From the NCBI GenBank assembly GCA_945877125.1, contig CAMCQT010000009.1, forward strand, positions 1 through 64,000: 64,000 nucleotides of DNA, read 5' to 3'. Positions within the stretch are counted from its first letter, which is position 1. Every line of letters starts with the position of its first letter. The position numbers were made by a program, and so were the translations under genes. Below are positions 59,196-64,000 of the stretch, piece by piece. Origin of the DNA: Candidatus Brevifilum fermentans (GTDB taxonomy: Bacteria > Chloroflexota > Anaerolineae > Anaerolineales > Villigracilaceae). The notes under the pieces were generated by a model. That model did no database searches, was not told where the DNA came from, and was given only the letters and a program-made list of their open reading frames with translations.

Positions 59196-59432
59196 TTATT
59201 TTTGGTCCTCGACGCCGATCCAAAGATGCCCGGGCATAACAGGGCGGTAGGGACGAATGGTGAGTTTTCCCAGTTTAAATTGCTTTTGTCCGCTGTCCAA
59301 CATGCTGGGGTGTACGAGACATAGGTCTGGGATGCGCCCAAATTTTTTGTTGTAGTAATCCATGGCTTTTTGGATTTTTACGCTCAATGTGGTGCGTGGG
59401 TCATTATCAAACCATAACATTCCAGTGTGCAT
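59196..59432 (-). CDS. Conserved small protein of unknown function in the SOS-boxed operon
   Basis: I do not recognise this 78-residue protein, which is read from ATG 59432. It starts MHTGMLWFDNDP and contains KIQKAMDYYNKKFGRIPDLCLVHPS and a C-terminal PVMPGHLWIGVED. It has no membrane helix. Its reading frame begins 17 bases after the end of the ATPase gene on the same strand, so both should respond to the same operator. A longer frame with eight more residues overlaps the ATPase gene. Confidence 0.7.
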   Translation of the reverse strand: MHTGMLWFDNDPRTTLSVKIQKAMDYYNKKFGRIPDLCLVHPSMLDSGQKQFKLGKLTIRPYRPVMPGHLWIGVEDQK

Positions 59433-59448
59433 GATGTTTTTCCTTTCT

Positions 59449-60231
59449 TTAATCAAGTGCCGGAGCCCAAAAGTTTAGCCAGTTATTTCCTTCACGTATG
59501 GTAAATTGTGATTCAGCCAAGCTGTCGAATTCTTTGTCAGAATGGTTGGTAACGAAGTGTGCGTCGCGCGCATCGTGAATGTGACCAAACAAACGCGTGC
59601 GGAAGAAATCAAGCCATGTTCCCAAATCGTGCGCGCGACTTGCGTTAATCGTGACAATAGGCCAGACACGACGACTTGGTCCGCGTAGCAAAAGCCAGCG
59701 CAGATTTTGCTCAGTTTGCTGGTCGAGTTTTGTGAGTGCCTCAAGATCATCAATGAGAAGCAAAATGGACTGCCCTTCTCCTTTATTGTTGTGTGCCCAT
59801 GTAACAAGGGATTGCAGCAACTCTCGCGTGGTATCCTCTTGTGTGTTATAAATTCCGACAGTGCTTTGGCTACTCTGAAAGTTTTTCCACTCATCCGGGT
59901 ACTGGGTGATAATCCCAGATTGAACATCAGTCGGTGCATGTAATAATTCTGCGGCGCGGGCGATCATTTGCAAGAGTTCTGTTTTTCCGCCAGATTGATC
60001 TGCGATGACAAGAATTGGACCTGGGACTGGATCATACAAATCCAGCAGAACAGGCAGCCCATCTTCTGCGAGACCGAGGAATAGCGCGGTGCGGGGCAGT
60101 GGGGATGCGTCAGCGATGACGGATCTCAAGGCAGATAGATCAGGCGCAGGCGGAGTCCGTTGCGCTTGCTCTTCTTCAGCAAGTTCTGTTAGCGCGTCAA
60201 TCATCAAGGAAAATCGATTTGTTTTATCCAT
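59449..60231 (-). CDS. HerA/FtsK-like P-loop ATPase under an SOS-type operator
   Basis: This 260-residue protein has a P-loop-like segment ILVIADQSGGKTEL (about residues 92-105), a non-canonical Walker A without the usual first glycines, and a good Walker B, ILLLIDDLEAL. The C-terminal part resembles the RecA-like core of FtsK/SpoIIIE motors, ending QFTIREGNNWLNFW. No membrane or gamma domain is present. It is directly behind a consensus promoter overlapped by a GAAC-N4-GTTC palindrome, so DNA damage is the likely inducer. A role in repair or damage response is inferred from regulation only. Confidence 0.75.
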   Translation of the reverse strand: MDKTNRFSLMIDALTELAEEEQAQRTPPAPDLSALRSVIADASPLPRTALFLGLAEDGLPVLLDLYDPVPGPILVIADQSGGKTELLQMIARAAELLHAPTDVQSGIITQYPDEWKNFQSSQSTVGIYNTQEDTTRELLQSLVTWAHNNKGEGQSILLLIDDLEALTKLDQQTEQNLRWLLLRGPSRRVWPIVTINASRAHDLGTWLDFFRTRLFGHIHDARDAHFVTNHSDKEFDSLAESQFTIREGNNWLNFWAPALD

Positions 60232-60251
60232 ATTAGAACACCTGTTCTAAT
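60232..60251 (-). promoter_or_regulatory. LexA-type SOS operator
   Basis: ATTAGAACACCTGTTCTAAT is a perfect 20-base palindrome with the core GAAC-ACCT-GTTC. This matches the LexA box of Gram-positive bacteria, which is also reported for the Chloroflexota LexA of Dehalococcoides. It overlaps the -10 box by two bases and ends one base before the ATG of the ATPase gene. Confidence 0.8.
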
Positions 60252-60278
60252 ATTACATCCAAAGGTTTTAGTTGTCAA
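60250..60278 (-). promoter_or_regulatory. Consensus sigma-70 promoter of the ATPase operon
   Basis: On the - strand TTGACA (60278-60273) and TAATAT (60255-60250) are separated by exactly 17 bases. The predicted start of transcription near 60243 lies inside the LexA-type palindrome, so repressor binding should block it. Confidence 0.82.
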
Positions 60279-60322
60279 GACTGTGCTTTTATCCTTTACT
60301 GTTTATTGATTGCCCAATTGTC

Positions 60323-60350
60323 TTGACGCTGTGGATTGTTTTGGTATAAT
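60323..60350 (+). promoter_or_regulatory. Sigma-70 promoter of the tRNA-tuf operon
   Basis: TTGACG at 60323-60328 and a perfect TATAAT at 60345-60350 are separated by 16 bases. It lies 18 bases before the first tRNA gene and probably drives the tRNA, tuf, rpmG, secE, nusG and ribosomal protein genes. Confidence 0.82.
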
Positions 60351-60368
60351 CGCTCTGCTTAATCCCTC

Positions 60369-60441
60369 GCCGACGTAGCTCAATTGGCAGAGCACCCGCC
60401 TTGTAAGCGGGAGGTTACGAGTTCAATTCTCGTCGTCGGCT
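60369..60441 (+). tRNA. tRNA-Thr (anticodon TGT)
   Basis: A full 73-base cloverleaf is present. The acceptor arm GCCGACG pairs with CGTCGGC, the anticodon loop is CTTGTAAG and the T-loop is TTCAATT. The 3' CCA is not encoded. Confidence 0.96.
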
Positions 60442-60496
60442 CTGCGGTTGTTGACTGGTAAAATATCGGTTGGTGATCAGCAAAATAATTTATCCC

Positions 60497-60579
60497 GGGC
60501 GGTTACCCAAGTGGCCAAAGGGGACTGACTGTAAATCAGTTGTCAGAAGACTTCGGAGGTTCGAATCCTTCACCGCCCA
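60497..60579 (+). tRNA. tRNA-Tyr (anticodon GTA)
   Basis: This is an 83-base class II tRNA with a long variable arm. The acceptor arm GGGCGGT pairs with ACCGCCC, and the anticodon loop is CTGTAAA. The 3' CCA is not encoded. Confidence 0.95.
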
Positions 60580-60609
60580 CTACCGGAAAGTTTCCGGTCA
60601 GCACGTTAA

Positions 60610-60682
60610 GCCCTCATAGCTCAGTTGGTAGAGCACGCCCTTGGTAAGGGCGAGGTCACGGGTTCGAGTCCCGTTGAGGGCT
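60610..60682 (+). tRNA. tRNA-Thr (anticodon GGT)
   Basis: This is a 73-base cloverleaf. The acceptor arm GCCCTCA pairs with TGAGGGC, and the anticodon loop is CTTGGTAAG. It precedes tuf by 47 bases, an arrangement known from many bacteria. Confidence 0.96.
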
Positions 60683-60729
60683 CAGTTGCTGGAAAGAATT
60701 CTTGTCTATTACATAAAAGGAGTTTCACT

Positions 60730-61929
60730 ATGGCGAAGGTAAAATTTGACCGCAACAAACCGCATCTGAACGTAGGGACCATGGGTCATATTGATCATGG
60801 CAAGACGACATTGACGGCGGCGATCACAAAAGTAGCAGGTTTTTCAGGTCAGGCAGATTTCAAAGCCTATGACCAGATTGATAACGCGCCGGAAGAAAAA
60901 GCGCGCGGTATTACGATCAATATTGCGCATGTAGAATACCAGACAGACAAACGGCACTATGCCCATGTGGACATGCCAGGTCACCGTGACTACATCAAGA
61001 ATATGATCACCGGCGCGGCGCAGGTGGATGGCGCCATTCTGGTCGTGGCGGCACCCGATGGTCCGATGCCCCAGACGCGAGAGCATGTGTTGCTCGCTCG
61101 TCAGGTGGAAGTCCCCTCAATCGTCATCTTCCTGAACAAAGTGGACATGATGGATGACCCCGAACTGCTTGAATTGGTGGAACTTGAACTGCGCGAATTG
61201 CTGACCAGCCAGGGCTTCCCGGGCGACACGACCCCGATCGTGCGTGGTTCAGCCAAGATCGCGTTGGAAAGCGCCAGCACGGATCCGAATGCACCTGAGT
61301 ATGCCTGTATTCATGAATTGTTGCGTGTGGTGGACGAGTATATTCCTGAACCGAAGCGTGATACAGACAAACCGTTCATGATGTCGGTGGAAGACGTATT
61401 CTCAATCAAGGGACGCGGCACCGTAGTAACGGGGCGTATTGATCGCGGCATTATCAAGATTGGAGAACCGATTGAAATCATCGGCTTGCGCGAAACCAAG
61501 AACTCGGTTGTGACCGGCGTGGAAATGTTCCACAAATTGCTGGATGAAGGTCGTGCAGGAGACAACGTAGGACTGTTGCTGCGCGGCATTGAACGTGAAG
61601 ACGTGGAGCGTGGACAGGTATTAGCCAAGCCGAAGTCGATCACACCGCACAAGAAGTTTTTGGCGGAAGTGTACGTATTGAAGAAGGAAGAAGGTGGTCG
61701 TCACAAGGCGTTCTTTAGTGGCTATCGACCGCAGTTCTACATCCGGACGATGGATGTGACAGGCGACATCACCCTGCCGGAAGGCGTGGAGATGGTGATG
61801 CCCGGAGACAACGTCAACCTGACGGTTGAGTTGATTGTGCCTGTTGCACTCGAACAGGGTTCCAAGTTCGCTATTCGTGAAGGCGGTCTGACCGTCGGTG
61901 CGGGTGTCGTAACTAAGATGCTTGCGTAA
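60730..61929 (+). CDS. tuf: Elongation factor Tu
   Basis: This GTPase delivers aminoacyl-tRNA to the ribosome. The start is the ATG at 60730 with AAGGAG upstream; the open frame before it runs through a tRNA gene. The 399-residue protein has G1 GHIDHGKTT, the switch region [15 protein letters not shown]3 DMPGH, G4 NKVD and the C-terminal [14 protein letters not shown]. The G3 region reads [12 protein letters not shown] rather than the more common DCPGHADY; HRDY is seen in Chloroflexota proteins as I recall them. It lies in an operon between tRNA-Thr and rpmG. Confidence 0.97.
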   Translation: MAKVKFDRNKPHLNVGTMGHIDHGKTTLTAAITKVAGFSGQADFKAYDQIDNAPEEKARGITINIAHVEYQTDKRHYAHVDMPGHRDYIKNMITGAAQVDGAILVVAAPDGPMPQTREHVLLARQVEVPSIVIFLNKVDMMDDPELLELVELELRELLTSQGFPGDTTPIVRGSAKIALESASTDPNAPEYACIHELLRVVDEYIPEPKRDTDKPFMMSVEDVFSIKGRGTVVTGRIDRGIIKIGEPIEIIGLRETKNSVVTGVEMFHKLLDEGRAGDNVGLLLRGIEREDVERGQVLAKPKSITPHKKFLAEVYVLKKEEGGRHKAFFSGYRPQFYIRTMDVTGDITLPEGVEMVMPGDNVNLTVELIVPVALEQGSKFAIREGGLTVGAGVVTKMLA

Positions 61930-61951
61930 TTAGAAAGTAAGGTAGAGTAAG

Positions 61952-62122
61952 ATGGCCTCCAAGAAAAAAGATGTTCGCCCGGTAATTACGTTACAATGTA
62001 ATGATTGCAAAGAACGCAATTACACCACCGAGAAAAATCGTCGTAACGACCCTAATCGGTTGGAATTCAATAAGTACTGCTCACGTTGTCGTAAGCACAC
62101 AGTACACCGCGAGACTAAGTAG
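61952..62122 (+). CDS. rpmG: 50S ribosomal protein L33
   Basis: This 56-residue protein has the L33 pattern [34 protein letters not shown] and a basic end. All four cysteines of the zinc-binding form are kept (C16, C19, C43, C46). The ATG is at 61952 and the stop is TAG at 62120-62122. It is between tuf and tRNA-Trp, the usual location in this type of cluster. Confidence 0.95.
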   Translation: MASKKKDVRPVITLQCNDCKERNYTTEKNRRNDPNRLEFNKYCSRCRKHTVHRETK

Positions 62123-62129
62123 TTTGTAA

Positions 62130-62150
62130 GGGTGGGGCTTGTCCCCACCC
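62130..62150 (+). terminator. Hairpin between rpmG and tRNA-Trp
   Basis: GGGTGGGG and CCCCACCC form a strong 8-bp stem followed by ATATTT. It may be a partial terminator or a processing signal before the tRNA. Confidence 0.5.
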
Positions 62151-62156
62151 ATATTT

Positions 62157-62229
62157 AGGCCAGTAGCTCAATTGGCAGAGTCCTCGTCTCCAACACGAGT
62201 GGTTGTGGGTTCAAGTCCTACCTGGCCTG
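62157..62229 (+). tRNA. tRNA-Trp (anticodon CCA)
   Basis: This is a 73-base cloverleaf. The acceptor arm AGGCCAG pairs with CTGGCCT, and the anticodon loop is TCTCCAACA. It lies just upstream of secE, a common arrangement. Confidence 0.96.
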
Positions 62230-62237
62230 CCTGTGGC

Positions 62238-62260
62238 AAACGCCGCGTTGTGCGGCGTTT
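62238..62260 (+). terminator. Hairpin between tRNA-Trp and secE
   Basis: AAACGCCGC and GCGGCGTTT are exact complements around a short loop. There is only a short T-tail, so it may be a weak terminator or a processing site. Confidence 0.5.
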
Positions 62261-62289
62261 TAGCCGTAAATTAGAGAAGGAGTATTGCC

Positions 62290-62508
62290 TTGGCTGAGAA
62301 AGAGAAGAAAGTCAAGAATAGCGAAAACGCTGTTCAGCGTTATATCCGTGAGACCTCGGGTGAACTTCGCAAAGTCAACTGGCCTACTTGGCCTGAAGCG
62401 AGGCACCTTACACAACTTGTTTTGCTAGTGATGGTGGTTGTCGGCATTTTCCTTGCAGGGATAGACTATCTGTCGGGAGCGTTAATTAATTTGGTGCTTG
62501 GTATTTAG
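62290..62508 (+). CDS. secE: Preprotein translocase subunit SecE
   Basis: This small subunit of the SecYEG channel has 72 residues. It starts with TTG at 62290, preceded by GAAGGAG. It has a charged N-terminus, the amphipathic segment RYIRETSGELRKVNWPTWPE that is typical of SecE, and one membrane helix (about 42-62). nusG follows. Confidence 0.93.
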   Translation: MAEKEKKVKNSENAVQRYIRETSGELRKVNWPTWPEARHLTQLVLLVMVVVGIFLAGIDYLSGALINLVLGI

Positions 62509-62525
62509 TTTGAATTGAGGATCTG

Positions 62526-63224
62526 ATGGATTTACCGGAATCGCAAGAGCAGTTAGAACAGGAACCGACGGATGAATTAGCCGAGGAGCAGGTTTCTCCT
62601 ACGGATGCGAAGCCTGCCGTTTCTTCTTCAGATCGGAAACCTGCCGCGCGTCCCGAAACGCAAATCCCAACCGATTTGCCCCATATTGAGGCAACAGTTG
62701 AAGGTCCTGCGTGGTATGTGATCCATTGTTATTCAGGTTATGAAAACAAGGTGCGCCACAATCTCGAGCAGCGTATTGAGACCATGGGTATGAAGGACAT
62801 GATCTTTGACGTACTAATTCCGATGCAGGAAGAAGTTGAAGTCAAAGATGGGAAACGCCGTACAGTAGAACGCCATATTTTCCCTGGTTATGTGCTGGTA
62901 AATTTGGCGCTTTCGGAAGAATCATGGTATGTTGTTCGCAACACTCCTGGTGTGACTGGATTTGTTGGCATGGGAAATAACCCCACACCTTTGCGAAAAG
63001 AAGAATTTGATGCAATTGTGAAGCGTACTGAAGCTGAATCTCCCACGGTTAAGGTCACATTTAAAGTGGGTGAGCGTGTGCGTATTGTGGATGGACCGTT
63101 CAATGATTTCCGTGGTACCGTTGCAGAGATCGACATGGAGCGCACAAAGGTGCGTGTGATGGTCAGTTTCTTCGGACGAGAAACGCCGGTGGAGTTGGAT
63201 TTCTTGCAGGTGGAAAAAGCATAG
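62526..63224 (+). CDS. nusG: Transcription termination/antitermination factor NusG
   Basis: NusG binds RNA polymerase and links it to Rho or ribosomes. The 232-residue protein has the NGN domain with WYVIHCYSGYENKVRHNLEQRIE, FPGYVLVNL and VRNTPGVTGFVG, and a KOW domain with VGERVRIVDGPFNDFRG. The first 55 residues before the NGN domain form an acidic, proline- and serine-containing extension that shorter NusG proteins lack. Confidence 0.96.
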   Translation: MDLPESQEQLEQEPTDELAEEQVSPTDAKPAVSSSDRKPAARPETQIPTDLPHIEATVEGPAWYVIHCYSGYENKVRHNLEQRIETMGMKDMIFDVLIPMQEEVEVKDGKRRTVERHIFPGYVLVNLALSEESWYVVRNTPGVTGFVGMGNNPTPLRKEEFDAIVKRTEAESPTVKVTFKVGERVRIVDGPFNDFRGTVAEIDMERTKVRVMVSFFGRETPVELDFLQVEKA

Positions 63225-63250
63225 GCTGGAAAATTTTAATTAGACAGTAG

Positions 63251-63300
63251 CAGACCTCAGATAGGTCTGATGCGGTGGGAGGGTCTCCCAAATGACCCGC
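63251..63300 (+). promoter_or_regulatory. Leader hairpins upstream of rplK
   Basis: CAGACCT and AGGTCTG (63251-63269) and then GGGAG/CTCCC within a longer GCGG...CCGC stem (63272-63300) form two hairpins in the leader of the L11-L1 genes. They could be the site of autogenous control by L1, but this is inferred only from position. Confidence 0.45.
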
Positions 63301-63326
63301 TAAAACCACAAAGGAGTTAAGTCGAA

Positions 63327-63752
63327 ATGGCAAAGAAACTAAAAGCAATCGTACGTCTTCAACTTGCGGCTGGCAAGGCAAATCCTGCGCCTCCCGTTGG
63401 TCCCGCGTTGGCGAGCCATGGTATCAATATTATGGCCTTCTGCAAGGAATACAATGCGCGCACATCCAATCGTCCGGGTGAAGTACTTCCTGCAGAAATT
63501 ACAATTTATACAGATGGTTCGTTTACCTTCGTGCTTCGCACCTCTCCCGCTGCAGTTTTGCTTCGCAAAGCCGCAGGTATCGAAAAGGGTTCTGGTGTGC
63601 CGAACAAGGACAAGGTTGGTAAGGTGACCCGTGCTCAGGTGAAGGAAATTGCTGAGCTGAAGATGAAAGATCTGAACGCGATCGATATGGATGGCGCGAT
63701 GAAACAGATCGAAGGCACAGCCCGCTCGATGGGTATTACGATAACCGACTAA
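63327..63752 (+). CDS. rplK: 50S ribosomal protein L11
   Basis: This 141-residue protein of the GTPase-associated centre has KLQLAAGKA-like and [25 protein letters not shown] segments, an [15 protein letters not shown] motif and a C-terminal RNA-binding domain ending [10 protein letters not shown]. The ATG at 63327 follows AAGGAG. rplA follows. Confidence 0.97.
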   Translation: MAKKLKAIVRLQLAAGKANPAPPVGPALASHGINIMAFCKEYNARTSNRPGEVLPAEITIYTDGSFTFVLRTSPAAVLLRKAAGIEKGSGVPNKDKVGKVTRAQVKEIAELKMKDLNAIDMDGAMKQIEGTARSMGITITD

Positions 63753-63801
63753 TTTTGTGGGAGGATGGCTATGGCTGTCCGCTTGTACCACGGAGGATAA
63801 A

Positions 63802-64000
63802 ATGACTAAACACGGAAAGAAATATACGGCGGCTCTCGCCAAAGTTGATATTGATAAAGTGTACTCGGCTCACGAAGCTGTTGCGCTTGCAAAGGAAACT
63901 TCCTTCACCAAGTTTGATTCAACCATTGAAGTTCATATGCGCACCACACTTGACTCACGTCAGGCTGATCAACAGTTGCGCGATGTAGTTGTGCTTCCTC
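63802..64000 (+). CDS. rplA: 50S ribosomal protein L1 (partial, runs off the window)
   Basis: The frame opens at ATG 63802 with GGAGG before it and is still open at the end of the window. The visible 66 residues, MTKHGKKYTAALAKVD and later FDSTIEVHMRTTLD, match the start of L1, the L1-stalk protein. It follows rplK, as is usual. Confidence 0.93.
   Translation, partial: MTKHGKKYTAALAKVDIDKVYSAHEAVALAKETSFTKFDSTIEVHMRTTLDSRQADQQLRDVVVLP

Overview
The window looks like a chromosomal segment of a Chloroflexota bacterium, most likely an Anaerolineae-type organism. This is an inference from content. The base composition is balanced and the signalling proteins are very rich in GAF, PAS and Cache domains. 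The EF-Tu is of the GHRDY type, the aro gene order resembles that of deep-branching thermophiles, and a GAAC-N4-GTTC LexA-type box is present. Short palindromic and oligo-repeats are scattered between genes and also inside them.

Layout. 1-8019: a shikimate/chorismate/tyrosine operon on the + strand (partial aroF, aroF, tyrA, aroA, aroE, aroC, fused aroKB, aroQ), in which several enzymes carry dispersed repeats in frame. 8003-12739: an SLC13-type permease (-), then an esterase, an MFS transporter and a metallo-beta-lactamase-fold hydrolase (+). 12976-42221: a 29-kb signalling island, all on the - strand. It has three NMT1/THI5-like binding lipoproteins without a transporter, three membrane Cache-HAMP-GAF receptors without a kinase, a 1538-residue PAS/GAF hub without a kinase, three complete histidine kinases, an OmpR-type regulator, a stand-alone receiver, and a threonine-synthase-like PLP enzyme fused to a receiver domain. 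A secreted esterase-GH5-CARDB protein sits inside it between duplicated terminators. 42294-44482: rny and recX (-). 44483-44966: a non-coding gap that may hold a structured RNA. 44967-47261: maeB (malic enzyme-phosphotransacetylase). 47371-50592: an FmdB-like zinc ribbon (-), then a SelW/Rdx-like selenoprotein read through an in-frame TGA, trpS, dtd, a deazaflavin-dependent oxidoreductase and a cold-shock protein. 50723-55114: a dihydroorotate-dehydrogenase-like protein (-), a CoA transferase, an AbiEii-like toxin pair and a ferredoxin-NADP reductase (-). 55365-59073: a membrane protein, two M16 peptidases and acpS. 59196-60231: a two-gene operon (-) behind a textbook promoter that carries a LexA-type operator. 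60323-64000: a strong promoter followed by tRNA-Thr, tRNA-Tyr, tRNA-Thr, tuf, rpmG, tRNA-Trp, secE, nusG, rplK and partial rplA.

The most promising new system is the tight six-gene operon 25747 to 12976 (-): binding lipoprotein, membrane receptor without kinase, PAS/GAF hub, GAF histidine kinase, PLP enzyme fused to a receiver, and free receiver. Its layout suggests ligand sensing that ends in direct phospho-control of a metabolic enzyme rather than of transcription. The SOS-boxed HerA/FtsK-like ATPase operon and the selenoprotein are the next most interesting items.
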